Shown: positions 22,807-32,774, counted from the first letter of the stretch. The stretch is DNA of 41,030 nt from Acidobacteriota bacterium (GCA_022616615.1 JAKEER010000648.1:1-41030), one strand, 5' to 3'. Notes: generated by a model not told the origin, from the sequence alone. Translations and numbers: made by a program.

Positions 22807-25800
22807 CTAGAACAACACTTTCAAAGCGAACTGAATGATCCGGGGATCGCCCGCGCTCCTGTTGGTTCGGACGATCCTCCCAAAGTCGGAGCCCGAGAGA
22901 TTCGAGTTCGGATTGTCAAAGTTTGTCTGGTTGAAGATGTTGAACATCTCAGCGCGGAATTGGACGTTCACTCGTTCCGTGATCTGAGTGTTTTTGAAGA
23001 AGCCCATGTCGAAACTGAACAGGTGCGGGCCGTAGAAGGCTCCAGTACCGATACTGCCGAATGTCCCCGGGACGTTGAGTGCGAAAGCCGCTGGGTTAAA
23101 CCACACCTTTTTGTCCGAGCCAGCCGCCGGCTCTGGACTTACGCCAGTCAGCCTTGCGCGATCGTTGTTCCTGCCCGTGCCCGAGTTGTCTCGGCCGCTT
23201 CGGACGTTATAAGGCGAGCCAGTCTGGTACTGACCGATGCCGGTGGCCTGCCAGCCGTCGAGAAGCTTCTTGAGCACGCCGCTATCCGTATTCAACTTCG
23301 GCAGGTCCCAAACCCACGAGCCCACAACCCGGTGGCGGTGATCAAACTCCATCGGACCGTACATAAGGCGATCAGCGTCTGGGACGTTCCATGGGACTAC
23401 CTCGCCATAAGTGGTCCCCGACACCTGGGTCTCACCGAAATAAGTGCCCAATCCCTTTGCCCAAGTGTAGTTGGCCAAAATGGTGTAGTTCTGAGAAAAG
23501 CGCTTGGTCATCGAAAGCTGCATGGAATGATAATTGGCCCGGCGATCCTGATCAAAGAAGTCGATGTTGCCAAGCTCCGGCGCGAATAGCCGCCGGGCAT
23601 CGGAAAAGCCTGCCGTGCTGGGCAGTGCAGGATTTAACTGCTTGGTGATCCGCCCGTACATCGACGACGAGCCAACGTAGGCAGCCCGTGCCAGCCACTC
23701 CGGGAAGAACTCTCGCTCCAACGTCAAGTTCCAGTTGTAGGTCAGGGGTGTCTCATGCCGCTCGTCGTAAGTCGTCAGCAGCACGGGCCTCGGGAACGGC
23801 GCGTCCTTGCTGCCAATCGCCGCGATCGTAATCTGGTTGAAGTCCGTCCGACCACGATACGGGTCCGAGAACGGCCCTGGCGGCCGCGTCACGCTCAACC
23901 GAAGGCTCCAGGGCGGTGCGTTGACGCCGCCATTATTAAATTCGCCCAGCAAGTGCTGGTCGTAGAACATCCCGCCTCCGCCGCGCAGGCTCGTCTTGCC
24001 GTCGCCAAACAGGTCCCAGGCAAAACCGAACCGCCCGCCCAAGTTGTTGTAGTCCCCCAAGACACCATCTTCGGGCACGCCGGGATCTCCGCGGAACGTC
24101 ACTCCCGGAGGGGCGTTGGTGAACTGGGTCGTGCGCACGCCGTTCTTGAAGTCCTCAATCCTGAACCGCTCGATCCGGCCCCGCACTTCGTGCCACGGCG
24201 GCGTCGGCTCATATCGCATGCCCAGGTTCAGCGTCAGTCGCGGGTGCACTTTGAAGTCGTCCTGGAAAAACAGCGCCGAGTAGGTGGCTCGGTTGTTCTT
24301 GTACTCACCGGTCCCCTGGTCGAAACTATCCAACTGACCCAACAGGAAGTCGGCCAGGGCGTTTCCAGTCCCTAAGGTGGCATTCGGGCGGAATACGTAG
24401 TGGCCAGCCCGGCGGAACTCGTTCACGATATCCGCTCGATAGCGGGCGATCTCTCCGCCGAACTGCAGGCTGTGCTTCCCCCGAATCCAGCTCATGCGAT
24501 CGCTCCACTCAAACCCGTTGCGCACGAATTTGGCTTCCAAATTGTCTCCGATGTTGAAAAATCCGACCGCCTCAATCTGCGCAATGGACGCCAGTGTCGG
24601 ATAAACCGGCAGCCGCACCCCCAGTTCCTGCATGCTCGGCGTGCCGTCCGGCGGAGCGCGCCTCGAGTGGATGCGGTTGTAGCCGAACGCAAAATCGTTC
24701 AGCAGCGAGGGACTGAAAGTCTTCGACCAGGACAAGGCAACGTTCTGTGTCCGCACGCGCGACTGGTTGGAGCCCACGCCGCCGCTGCCAGCGCCCACGT
24801 ACGTCAGCAAATTGTCGTCGTTGTAAATCGAGGCATTGTCGAAGTGGTCGATGAAATAGCGGGCGCTCAGGCGGTCGTTGGACGTCAACTGGTGGTCGAT
24901 CTTGGAGACGAGTTGGTCCAGCTCCTGACCGATGTTGCGGCCGAAGACGATGCGACCGGTGCTACCCCCATCGGGGATAAGCTTGAGAACGTTCACCGAA
25001 GCCGGATCGAACCGGTTCATCGGAATCTGGTTATTCGGGAACGGCTGGCCTGTCGCCGGGTCTCGGACCGTGGTGCTGCCAAAGTCCCCGTTGCGTTGGG
25101 CAGTGGTCGGTGCGGACGCCGTCACGTCGTTAGAGCGATTCCGAATGCGCGTTCCCTGCCAGCCGGCGAAAAAGAATGTCTTGCTTCGTCCATCATAACC
25201 CGGCAGCCTCACCGGCCCGCCAACGAACGCCCCATACTGGTTGCGCTTCAAGAAGTCCGCCTCGCGGGCAAAGGTGTTCCTGGCGTTAAAGGCACGGTTG
25301 CGCAGGAACTCGAATATTCCACCGTGGAACTCGTTGGTCCCAGACCGCGTTACGACGTTGACCATGGCGCCGGCATTGTTTCCCTGCGCTGCTGTGTAAT
25401 TACTCGTTTGGATGCTGAACTCCTGCACAGCGTCGGGAAACGGAAAAGTCTGGTTGTCCTGGAAAAAAAAGTCGGTATTGCTGACTCCGTCTAGCTTGAA
25501 AGCGACTTGGCGGCTCTGCGTACCGTTGGAGGACAATCGCAAGCCTCCGGGAATTGACTTCCCCGTTTCCGTACTAACTGACGCCACCGCCATTCCAGGT
25601 ACGATAGTGGCCAGACTGGCCACGTCGCGACCGTTTAGCGGCAGGTCGACGATGCGCGCATTATCCACGACCTCGCTCAGCGCTGAATTCGTGGTATTGA
25701 CCTGAACGGCTGCCCCAGACACGTTCACCGTCTCGGTGACCGCGCCAACCTCCAGGTTGATATTCACGGTCAGATTCTGGTTGGCCAAGAGTTCGATGCC

Positions 25801-26070
25801 CACGCGGCGGAAGGTTCGAAAGCCAGAGGACTCGACCGATATTTCGTACTTCGTCGGACGCAATGAGGGAAAGACGTACCGCCCGTCTTCGCCCGTGGTG
25901 GTCGCATAAGCAAACGCGGTTCCGACTTCGGTGGCCGTTACCTTGACGCTCGGAACAACCCCCCCGCTGCTGTCTGTTACTACGCCGACAATCTGCCCCG
26001 CCTGCTGGCCGAACACAGAAGTGGCCAGCAGCATGAGGACTCCTGCTGTCCGAAGCAATCGATGTAGCAT
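22807..26070 (-). CDS. Oar-like TonB-dependent outer-membrane receptor 1
   Basis: 1087 residues. A signal peptide (LLRTAGVLMLLATSVFGQQ) is followed by a carboxypeptidase-regulatory-like domain (about 25-105: GQIVGVVTDSSGGVVPSVKV ... GEDGRYVFPSLRPTKYEISV), a plug region (about 115-230: VDNARIVDLPLNGRDVASLA, NTDFFFQDNQTFPFPDAVQE) and a large barrel with repeated aromatic strands, ending in ...IIQFALKVLF with a terminal Phe typical of Bam substrates. Oar-like receptors are abundant in Acidobacteria; the transported substrate is unknown, probably a carbohydrate or peptide. A second, clearly different paralogue follows upstream in the same orientation. Confidence 0.92.
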   Translation of the reverse strand: MLHRLLRTAGVLMLLATSVFGQQAGQIVGVVTDSSGGVVPSVKVTATEVGTAFAYATTTGEDGRYVFPSLRPTKYEISVESSGFRTFRRVGIELLANQNLTVNINLEVGAVTETVNVSGAAVQVNTTNSALSEVVDNARIVDLPLNGRDVASLATIVPGMAVASVSTETGKSIPGGLRLSSNGTQSRQVAFKLDGVSNTDFFFQDNQTFPFPDAVQEFSIQTSNYTAAQGNNAGAMVNVVTRSGTNEFHGGIFEFLRNRAFNARNTFAREADFLKRNQYGAFVGGPVRLPGYDGRSKTFFFAGWQGTRIRNRSNDVTASAPTTAQRNGDFGSTTVRDPATGQPFPNNQIPMNRFDPASVNVLKLIPDGGSTGRIVFGRNIGQELDQLVSKIDHQLTSNDRLSARYFIDHFDNASIYNDDNLLTYVGAGSGGVGSNQSRVRTQNVALSWSKTFSPSLLNDFAFGYNRIHSRRAPPDGTPSMQELGVRLPVYPTLASIAQIEAVGFFNIGDNLEAKFVRNGFEWSDRMSWIRGKHSLQFGGEIARYRADIVNEFRRAGHYVFRPNATLGTGNALADFLLGQLDSFDQGTGEYKNNRATYSALFFQDDFKVHPRLTLNLGMRYEPTPPWHEVRGRIERFRIEDFKNGVRTTQFTNAPPGVTFRGDPGVPEDGVLGDYNNLGGRFGFAWDLFGDGKTSLRGGGGMFYDQHLLGEFNNGGVNAPPWSLRLSVTRPPGPFSDPYRGRTDFNQITIAAIGSKDAPFPRPVLLTTYDERHETPLTYNWNLTLEREFFPEWLARAAYVGSSSMYGRITKQLNPALPSTAGFSDARRLFAPELGNIDFFDQDRRANYHSMQLSMTKRFSQNYTILANYTWAKGLGTYFGETQVSGTTYGEVVPWNVPDADRLMYGPMEFDHRHRVVGSWVWDLPKLNTDSGVLKKLLDGWQATGIGQYQTGSPYNVRSGRDNSGTGRNNDRARLTGVSPEPAAGSDKKVWFNPAAFALNVPGTFGSIGTGAFYGPHLFSFDMGFFKNTQITERVNVQFRAEMFNIFNQTNFDNPNSNLSGSDFGRIVRTNRSAGDPRIIQFALKVLF

Positions 26071-26499
26071 AAAGATGTCCCTCCTGATTTCTTTCCAGAG
26101 ATGATTGGTTTTCCTCGAAGCTCAGGGCCTCGGGGTTATTCTGACGGCAAACCGGATGGCTCCTTTCGAGAGCACGATGATCTCGCGGACTTGGGTCTTC
26201 AATAGTTCGTAGCACACCCCCTGCCGCAAGAAACGCGGGGTCCCCGTTGTAAAAGACCAAGAGAGCAAATCAATATTTCGTGCGTCATGCGCCCAAGGGT
26301 TGCAACGAAGCGGGGGCCTGCCCAGGCACCCTGGAGGGCCCTGGAGGGGCGCGGGAGAGTAGCCTGGGGCAAAGCGTCAGCGACGCCCCAGGCTGGCGTC
26401 CATCCACTTCGGTTACGCCCCGGCAGGGGCACCGGAATCCCATCTCCAGATCCCCCTTGTAAAAGGGGACAGATGCAGAAAGGGCATCGCCTTACCTGG
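26071..26499. repeat. Intergenic region with two repeat types
   Basis: It holds a copy of the core seen near 3.7 kb (GGTCTTCAATAGTTCGTAGC continuing with CACACCCCCTGCCGCAAG, about 26199-26235) and an element at about 26329-26430 with GTAGCCTGGGGCAAAGCG, GACGCCCCAGGC and CGCCCCGGCAGGGGC blocks that recur at the right edge of the window. A CCCCCTTGTAAAAGGGGAC palindrome lies at about 26454-26472. No gene was found; the promoter of receptor 1 must lie in the part nearest 26070. Confidence 0.7.
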
Positions 26500-29400
26500 T
26501 TAGAACACGAATTTCAATCCCAGCTGAATTTCTCGCGGCGTCAGGATCGTTCGGTCAATCTTGCCAAAGGTGCCGGTTCCCTGCGTCGTGGTCGGAGTCC
26601 CGAAACCGAAATGTGGATTATTGAACATGTTGAAGAACTCTGACCGAAACTCGATGGAACGTTTTTCATCGATTGCAAATCTTTTGAAAAGTGACAGATC
26701 GAAATTGACCAGCCCGGGTCCGCGGGCATGGCCCTTGCCTGAATTGCCAAACTGGAACTGCCCCGGAGCAGAAAAGCAACTCGTGTCAAACCACTGTTCA
26801 ACTTTCTTGGGGTGACTTACCTTTGAGCAGGTGATGTTGGCCCAGTTCTCAGTAGTGCCGGCGTTCAACTGAACCGTTGCCACTCTGATGTACATCGCCT
26901 GCCCACTGCGGAGCGTGGTGATTCCGTTGGTCTGCCAGCCGCCGAGAAGGAAATCGACAACCCGCGGAGCATTTGTGAGGAACTTCTTTCCTTTGCCAAA
27001 AGGAAACTCGTACAGATAGCTCGTCACAAAAATGTGCGGGACATCGAATGACTTGCTTCCATTCATCCCCGTTGATGGGCCCCGGTTGAGCTTGTTGTCA
27101 TAGGGCCAGATGACCGAAACGTCGTCAATCGTCTTAGAGAACGTGTAAGACCCAAGTGCCTGCAAACCGGCCGAGAACCGTTTTGAGTACTTGAGCTGCA
27201 GACTGTGATAGTGGGAGGACCCATCGGAGTTTCTTTGGTTGATGGTCTGATTGTTAGGCAACACGCTGAAGTAGGGTCTGCGCGGATCAACTGCTCCCGG
27301 CCCCGGTTGCGCAGCATTAATGTTGCGGTTGCCGCTGAAAAGGTGATAGCCATGATTCCCAACGTAAGCGGCTTCAACGACACCGGAAGAAGAGAGTTGC
27401 CGCTGGATGCTGAGCTGCCACATCGCCACCGTATCCTGGCGGAAATCCCTGGGGATGTAGAACAGCGATAAACCTGGCGGTGGAGTGATCGTGGGAGACA
27501 GCGCCTGAGGAACGTACCCAGGCAGTCCGTCCACACTCAAGCGGGCAAACGGTGCGAATCGGTTTGAGGCGGCCAGAGAGAAGGTCTGGAAGAAGGGATA
27601 GTTGCGCTCCAGCGTTCCCCCGTTGGCGCCGAAGTTACCGGTGAAATAGCCGATCCCAAATGAACCGCGAAAGGCGGTCTTGCCATCATCGGGACTGTAA
27701 GCGAATCCAAATCTCGGTCCAAAGTTTTTCTTTTCGGTATCGATGTTAGGTCCGGTATTGTCGTCGCTCGCAAGCACAAGCTTTCCGGTTGTCAGATCAA
27801 GATTGCTGTGGCGGTTGTGTCGCTCGTGCGGATGCGTGAAGAGGTCATAGCGAAGGCCCAGATTCAGCGTCAGGTTTCGCGTCACTCGCCAGTCGTCCTG
27901 GAGATAGAGTCCGCTGGTGAATATCCTGACCGCCGGCCGCGTGTCCACAATCGACCTGCCATAGTTGTCTGGATAACCCAGCAAGAAACTGGCGAAGGCA
28001 GCCCCGCCTGTTCCGTTGAGACTCGTGACGTTGGTATTGAAGTTGAAAAAGCCTCGAGGGTTCGATTCGGGATTGGTCAGCGTCGATTCGATCCGCTTCA
28101 GATCGGCCCCGAACTTGAGGGTATGAGCGGACTTCACCCAGGTCACGTTTTCGGTGATTTGGTAAGTATTGGAGAGGCGAACCGCGTTGGTGAAACCCGG
28201 CGAGCCCGTGCCCGTCAGGCCCGGAATCGAGAAATTTGCCACCCCTCGGGTTTCAGGAAATGCCGCCAGGTTGCCGTTCCTGATTCCGAATTCGTTGTTC
28301 TTGTCGAGGTTGGAATCAGGTCCGTAGTGATTGGTGTTGAAACGGTTGAAGCCCAGTCGCAGCTCGTTGAGGAGAGTGGGAGTGAATGAATAGGTATGGC
28401 CGATCACCGCGTTGTGATCGCGCGAGTCTGAGTTGATTTCATTGAAGGCGATGAAGGGCGCACCGGGAAGCGACGAACGCAAGGCACGTTTCGAATAGGA
28501 CTCGCGCACGAACAGACGCCCCAGCCGCACAAACTGATAGTCTCCGCGGATGTCAAACTGGTTTACATCCTGCGTTTGAGAGAGGTTTTCGACGTAATTG
28601 TTAGCCAGCCCTGGAAGATTCGGCAAAGGCCAGAGACTCAACGCTCTGACAGCGACCGGGTCCATACGGCCCGTTGGGATCTGGTTATTGGCGAATGCCG
28701 TTCTCTGAGTCGCATCGGCGTTAGAAAGAGGATCATAGATTGGGTTGGCAAATCCTTCACTGGCCAGGAATCTGCCGTCACGCATTGCCTGAGTTGGAAC
28801 GGAAGACACGATCGGCCGTCCGCCGCTCAGTCTCAGTCCCTGATAGTCTCCAAAGAAGAAAGCCTTGTTTTTGACAATTGGACCGCCGAAGGTCCCTCCA
28901 AACTGGTTTGTCTTGAAAGGGTTCTTCTTGATGGCAAAGAAGTCTTTGGCGTTGAGCGCCTCGTTGCGGAGGTATTCAAAAGCCGAGCCGTGGTATTCAT
29001 TGGTTCCTGATCGCAGCGTCAGGTTGACAACGCCTCCGCCAAAGGCGCCGTATTCCGCGCTGGCGCTGTTGGTCTGCACCTTGAACTCCTCAATCGCCTC
29101 GATCGGCGGCGACATGCTGATGAAGGCGTTCAGCGGTTCCTTATTTTCAACCCCATCCATGTAGTAGCTGGTGCCTGACCAAGGCAGGCCGTTAACGCTA
29201 GCCGAAGTGAAAGTGCGCGCGCCAGCCGTTGAACCGGCTTCTGGTGCGGCGCCAAAGCCGGCAGGCACTGCACCCGGCACAAGCTGGATCAGTTGCGAGA
29301 AGATTCTTCCATTCAGTGGCAGCGTTTGAATCTGACGCTGATCGACAACTTCGCCGAGGTCAGAAGTGGTGCTCTGAACCAGTGGCGCCGCGGCGCCCAC

Positions 29401-29778
29401 TACTTCGACGATCTCTTCAACCTTGCCGAGCTCCATCGTCACATCAACGCGCGTTGTTTGGGCTACGCTGACCACAACGTTGCCAGCCACCGCATTGCGA
29501 AATCCGGCTGCCGAAACCGAGACCTTGTAGTTACCCGAGGGAAGCGAGGGCGCCACGTAGTTTCCCTGAGCATCCGTCTGAACCTCCCGGGAAATTCCTG
29601 TCCCTTGGTTTGTGATAGTCACCTTGGCATCCGGGACAACTGCCTGGCTGCTGTCCTGGACTGTGCCAACCAACCTGCCCGTGATCGCTTGACCCCGAGC
29701 CAGCGAACCCAACGCCAGCATCAGTAGAGTGACTGAAACAGCTAAGAACCCGGAACGCTTCATTTGAACTTCAATCAT
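26500..29778 (-). CDS. Oar-like TonB-dependent outer-membrane receptor 2
   Basis: 1092 residues. The ATG at 29778 follows GGAGG at a spacing of about ten bases; a second in-frame ATG is at 29763. A signal peptide (FLAVSVTLLMLALGSLARGQ) precedes a carboxypeptidase-regulatory-like domain (about 34-115, SSQAVVPDAKVTITNQGTGI ... GNYVAPSLPSGNYKVSVSAA), the plug with VVDQRQIQTLPLNGRIFSQL and IEAIEEFKVQTNSASAEYGA, and a barrel ending ...IQLGLKFVF. It shares architecture but limited sequence with receptor 1, so it is an old paralogue rather than a recent duplication. The divergent regulator gene starts about 500 bases away. Confidence 0.92.
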   Translation of the reverse strand: MIEVQMKRSGFLAVSVTLLMLALGSLARGQAITGRLVGTVQDSSQAVVPDAKVTITNQGTGISREVQTDAQGNYVAPSLPSGNYKVSVSAAGFRNAVAGNVVVSVAQTTRVDVTMELGKVEEIVEVVGAAAPLVQSTTSDLGEVVDQRQIQTLPLNGRIFSQLIQLVPGAVPAGFGAAPEAGSTAGARTFTSASVNGLPWSGTSYYMDGVENKEPLNAFISMSPPIEAIEEFKVQTNSASAEYGAFGGGVVNLTLRSGTNEYHGSAFEYLRNEALNAKDFFAIKKNPFKTNQFGGTFGGPIVKNKAFFFGDYQGLRLSGGRPIVSSVPTQAMRDGRFLASEGFANPIYDPLSNADATQRTAFANNQIPTGRMDPVAVRALSLWPLPNLPGLANNYVENLSQTQDVNQFDIRGDYQFVRLGRLFVRESYSKRALRSSLPGAPFIAFNEINSDSRDHNAVIGHTYSFTPTLLNELRLGFNRFNTNHYGPDSNLDKNNEFGIRNGNLAAFPETRGVANFSIPGLTGTGSPGFTNAVRLSNTYQITENVTWVKSAHTLKFGADLKRIESTLTNPESNPRGFFNFNTNVTSLNGTGGAAFASFLLGYPDNYGRSIVDTRPAVRIFTSGLYLQDDWRVTRNLTLNLGLRYDLFTHPHERHNRHSNLDLTTGKLVLASDDNTGPNIDTEKKNFGPRFGFAYSPDDGKTAFRGSFGIGYFTGNFGANGGTLERNYPFFQTFSLAASNRFAPFARLSVDGLPGYVPQALSPTITPPPGLSLFYIPRDFRQDTVAMWQLSIQRQLSSSGVVEAAYVGNHGYHLFSGNRNINAAQPGPGAVDPRRPYFSVLPNNQTINQRNSDGSSHYHSLQLKYSKRFSAGLQALGSYTFSKTIDDVSVIWPYDNKLNRGPSTGMNGSKSFDVPHIFVTSYLYEFPFGKGKKFLTNAPRVVDFLLGGWQTNGITTLRSGQAMYIRVATVQLNAGTTENWANITCSKVSHPKKVEQWFDTSCFSAPGQFQFGNSGKGHARGPGLVNFDLSLFKRFAIDEKRSIEFRSEFFNMFNNPHFGFGTPTTTQGTGTFGKIDRTILTPREIQLGLKFVF

Positions 29779-30286
29779 GACGTTTTATCCTCCAAACTTT
29801 TGTTGTGACAGCTTTCTTTCCATTGCTTCCCAACCTGGACGAGCCCGAACCAAAGGGGCGTTGATAACCCCTCATTGACGGAGTTCTGTCATTCCCGCGA
29901 AGGGAGGAATCTCGTTGCACCCGACGGTGCTGGATTACCCCTTTCGCGGGAATGACAAGAGCATCAAGCTGGAAGTCAATCTGAATAGTCCGAACTCAAA
30001 CAACGCCCTTCCCCTTACGTGTCCCAGTCGTCTGCTTAAGTCGTTATTTCCGACCATTCAGGGCTTTCAGTTGCCCCGAAGCAACTCTTCCGTATAGAAT
30101 TGTTTTCATTCGCCCTTCGAGTAGCGTAGGTTAGCAACTCTGACTTCCCCAGGAGGCCGGCTTGTCTTCTTGGTTCGGATTTCATCCAGATGTTATGAGA
30201 GGGGCGACCAGGAAGTCTTTCCGAAGCCTTGAAAAAGTTTTGACGAAGTTTTGAACGAAGTTTCCCAAAGATCCTTCACCGTACTT
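29779..30286. other. Divergent intergenic region with a CATTCCCGCGAA palindrome
   Basis: 508 bases between receptor 2 and the regulator gene. It contains an inverted repeat with arms GTCATTCCCGCGAA (29888-29901) and TTCGCGGGAATGAC (about 29942-29955), a common intergenic type, and an AT-rich part (30000-30120) likely to hold promoters. Three evenly spaced GTTT-containing repeats lie just before the regulator start. No gene was found. Confidence 0.6.
30234..30263 (+). promoter_or_regulatory. Candidate operator: three direct GTTTTGAnCGAA-like repeats
   Basis: GTTTTGACGAA, GTTTTGAACGAA and GTTTCCC begin at 30237, 30248 and 30260, spaced 11 and 12 bases apart and ending about 24 bases before the regulator ATG. 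OmpR/PhoB-type winged-helix domains usually bind tandem direct repeats of about this period, so autoregulation is possible. This is inference from one copy. Confidence 0.35.
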
Positions 30287-32515
30287 ATGCATCAGCACGT
30301 CAAGCACTTCTATCAGTTCGGGCCTTTTCACCTGGAGTTAACCGATCGCACCTTGCTCCGTGATGGACAGTTTGTGCCACTCACCCCGAAAGCTTACGAA
30401 ACGCTGCTAGTTCTGGTTGAAAGTGGCGGGCGAATTCTGGACAAGGAGGAGTTGCTTCAGAAGATTTGGCCCGACACCTTCGTTGAAGAGGTGAGCCTGG
30501 CAAAGAAGATTTCTGTTCTGCGGAAGACACTGGGAGAAGACTTGGCCCATCCGTACATTGAGACTATTCCTCGGCGGGGCTATCGCTTTGTAGCCAGTGT
30601 TCAAGAGGTACGGCAAGAGGGAAAAGACCAATACCCAGGGATCGAAACCCCGAGCCTGCCGGAACTTGAAGCCCGACAGCCCTTGGAATCCGAAACCCGT
30701 CTGGCAAACCCAAGACCCTCTCCGGCGACCATATCGAGAGCCGCTTGGGGCGCGCAGCTCCTGAGAATTCGACGTTTTTGGCCAGCTGCCCTCCTGGGAG
30801 TGGCTTTCGTGGCCGCCGTGGCGTTCTGGCAATCAGTTTGGAGTCCGCGCTCTCAGTCCACGTCCCAGTTCAGGGCCGTGCCACTGACCAGCTTTCAAGG
30901 ACGCGAGTGGCAGGCCGCTTTCTCGCCCAGCGGGAACCAGATCGCCTTCATGTGGGACGGCCCGCAAGGTGATAACCCAGACATCTACATCAAGCTGCTT
31001 GGGGATGAAACGCCGTTGCGGCTGACCACAAACCCCAGCGCAGACAGCAAACCAGCCTGGTCGCCTGATGGGAACTTCATTGCATTCCTGCGCCAGTCTG
31101 CCGAAGGGAGCGCGTTCTATTTGATTCCCGCGCTGGGAGGAGCAGAGCGCAAGCTGGCCGATATTTCCCCTTATCGAATTCCGAGCTTGGGCAATAGCCC
31201 TTACTTTTCTCCCGATGGAAAATACCTCGCCATTCCGGACAAAAGCACCGCAGAGCAGCCCATGAGCCTTTTCCTACTTTCGCTTGAGACAGGAGAAAAG
31301 AGAAGGCTAACTTCGCCATCTGCGGGTAATGGCGACCACTACCCTGCCTTTTCACCGGATGGCAAGACACTGGCTTTCGTGCGGGTCGGCAGTTGGTCAA
31401 CCGGAGATCTTTACGTCGTGCCGGTCGCGGGCGGAGAATCCCGGCGCCTTACCTTCGACAGTCTGACGATCTCAGGTTTGGCCTGGACTTCGGACAGTCG
31501 TGAGATCCTTTTCTCCTCCAGGCGCGGCGGCAGCACGGTTAACCTCTGGCGAATGCCGGCCGCGGGTGGGCCCCCACGGCGGGTAGACACGATCGGCAAA
31601 GACGTGGTCAGCCCCGCAGTATCACTTCAAGGCGACCGGCTGGCCTACACCCAGACGCTAGACGACATGAATATCTGGCGAGTTGAGCTGGACTCCTCAA
31701 GGCGGGGAAAGCCTGCCGTGGAGCTGATTGCCTCCACGTTCTCCGACCATGGCCCGGACTACTCTCCGGATGGGAGCAGTATCGTTTTCGCCTCTGGCCG
31801 TTCCGGCGGCGATGGCATCTGGGTTTGCACGAGTGATGGTTCGGCGCCGAGGCTGTTGTTCGACTGCGGGCCTTACGTCACTGGCACCCCGCGCTGGTCT
31901 CCTGACGGCCGCTGGATCGCCTATGACTCTCGCTCCGGCTCGGCGGGCAATCCCGACATCTACCTCGTCAGCGCCAATGGCGGCCAGCCCCGGCGCCTCA
32001 CCACCGATACGGCTGAAGATGTTGTGCCTAGTTGGTCACGCGACGGACGATCGCTCTACTTCGGCTCAACGCGCAGCGGGAGTATGCAGATTTGGAAGGC
32101 GCCTATCGGAGGAGGCACGGCAGTGCAGATCACCCGAGATGGAGGCTTTGAGTGTTTTGAGTCGCCCGATGGGAAGCACCTGTACTATACGAAAGGCCGG
32201 GGCAGCCCGGGGATCTGGCGCGTCTCCCTCGATGGGGGCGAGGAAAGACTGATCACGGACCACCATCAGGCCGGATTGTGGCGCTACTGGCGGGTGGTGG
32301 ACGAAGGAATCTACTTCGACTCAGCCACCAAAGCAGGCTCGCTGCTGGAATTCTTCAGCTTTGCCACCGCACAGGTGAGCGACGTGGCCCGTCTGGCGAA
32401 GGGGTTGGGCCGGCATGCACCCGGGCTGGCTGTTTCACCCGATGGGCGTTCGATCCTTTACGCGCAAGTTGATCAGAGCGGCAGCGACCTGATCATGGCG
32501 GAGGGTTTTCGCTGA
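30287..32515 (+). CDS. Winged-helix DNA-binding protein with TM segment and TolB-like beta-propeller
   Basis: 742 residues from the ATG at 30287; a TTG at 30251 is a weaker alternative. Domain order: OmpR/PhoB/CadC-type winged helix (about 8-105, with FGPFHLELTDRTLLRDG, LTPKAYETLLVLVESGGRIL, VEEVSLAKKISVLRKTLGED and TIPRRGYRFVASV), a Pro-rich linker, a single membrane helix (about 165-186, RFWPAALLGVAFVAAVAFWQ) and a periplasmic beta-propeller of TolB/WD40-like (PD40) blades with repeated FSPDGKTLAFV-, WSPDGRWIAYDSRSG- and YSPDGSSIVFASGRSG-type motifs. The layout is that of CadC-like one-component membrane regulators, common in Acidobacteria. It may sense an extracellular signal and control the receptor genes; the target is unproven. 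Confidence 0.92.
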   Translation: MHQHVKHFYQFGPFHLELTDRTLLRDGQFVPLTPKAYETLLVLVESGGRILDKEELLQKIWPDTFVEEVSLAKKISVLRKTLGEDLAHPYIETIPRRGYRFVASVQEVRQEGKDQYPGIETPSLPELEARQPLESETRLANPRPSPATISRAAWGAQLLRIRRFWPAALLGVAFVAAVAFWQSVWSPRSQSTSQFRAVPLTSFQGREWQAAFSPSGNQIAFMWDGPQGDNPDIYIKLLGDETPLRLTTNPSADSKPAWSPDGNFIAFLRQSAEGSAFYLIPALGGAERKLADISPYRIPSLGNSPYFSPDGKYLAIPDKSTAEQPMSLFLLSLETGEKRRLTSPSAGNGDHYPAFSPDGKTLAFVRVGSWSTGDLYVVPVAGGESRRLTFDSLTISGLAWTSDSREILFSSRRGGSTVNLWRMPAAGGPPRRVDTIGKDVVSPAVSLQGDRLAYTQTLDDMNIWRVELDSSRRGKPAVELIASTFSDHGPDYSPDGSSIVFASGRSGGDGIWVCTSDGSAPRLLFDCGPYVTGTPRWSPDGRWIAYDSRSGSAGNPDIYLVSANGGQPRRLTTDTAEDVVPSWSRDGRSLYFGSTRSGSMQIWKAPIGGGTAVQITRDGGFECFESPDGKHLYYTKGRGSPGIWRVSLDGGEERLITDHHQAGLWRYWRVVDEGIYFDSATKAGSLLEFFSFATAQVSDVARLAKGLGRHAPGLAVSPDGRSILYAQVDQSGSDLIMAEGFR

Positions 32516-32691
32516 CGAGTTTTTGGGCCGCCGCTCGCGTAGGAGTAGAATGCTTTGGTGCTTTCGCCAACGCACCAGCAAGCCGGAGGCTTGCTGGTCA
32601 GGCTGGAAAGCTTGACGTACGTGTACGTCAGCCTTTCAGGCTGCCTGGGGAAGACAGGATTGTCCGCCCCAGGCAAGCCAGATGGTTGCTA
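32516..32691. repeat. Three small hairpins after the regulator gene
   Basis: ACCAGCAAGCC-GGA-GGCTTGCTGGT at 32574-32598 (11-base arms), TGACGTAC-GT-GTACGTCA at 32613-32630 inside a wider GCTGGAAAGCT/AGCCTTTCAGGC pair, and a GCCTGGGG/CCCCAGGC pair at 32643-32674. All are typical intergenic palindromes and do not overlap coding sequence. Confidence 0.75.
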
Positions 32692-32771
32692 GATCAGTAG
32701 CCCGACCGTAAGGGAGGGCATCTTGGCCGCGGGGTGACGCCCTCCCCTACGGTCGGGCTACTGATCTTTTT
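32692..32771. terminator. Long hairpin followed by T5, terminator between convergent genes
   Basis: Arms at 32692-32719 and 32739-32766 match at 27 of 28 positions (GATCAGTAGCCCGACCG... at the left), with a 19-base loop, and TTTTT follows at 32767-32771 on the plus strand. It sits between the convergent regulator and methyltransferase genes. It works best as a plus-strand terminator; there is no A-run on the left, so minus-strand termination is less certain. It may also be a mobile palindrome. Confidence 0.75.
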
Positions 32772-32774
32772 GTC

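Noticed and set aside
24400-25494. Plus-strand frame of 364 codons
   Set aside because: Antisense to the barrel of TonB receptor 1; composition reflects the complementary strand and no motif is present.
22807-29778. SusC/SusD-type glycan uptake pair
   Set aside because: Both large genes are TonB receptors of the Oar type; neither is a SusD-like lipoprotein, so the SusCD model does not apply.
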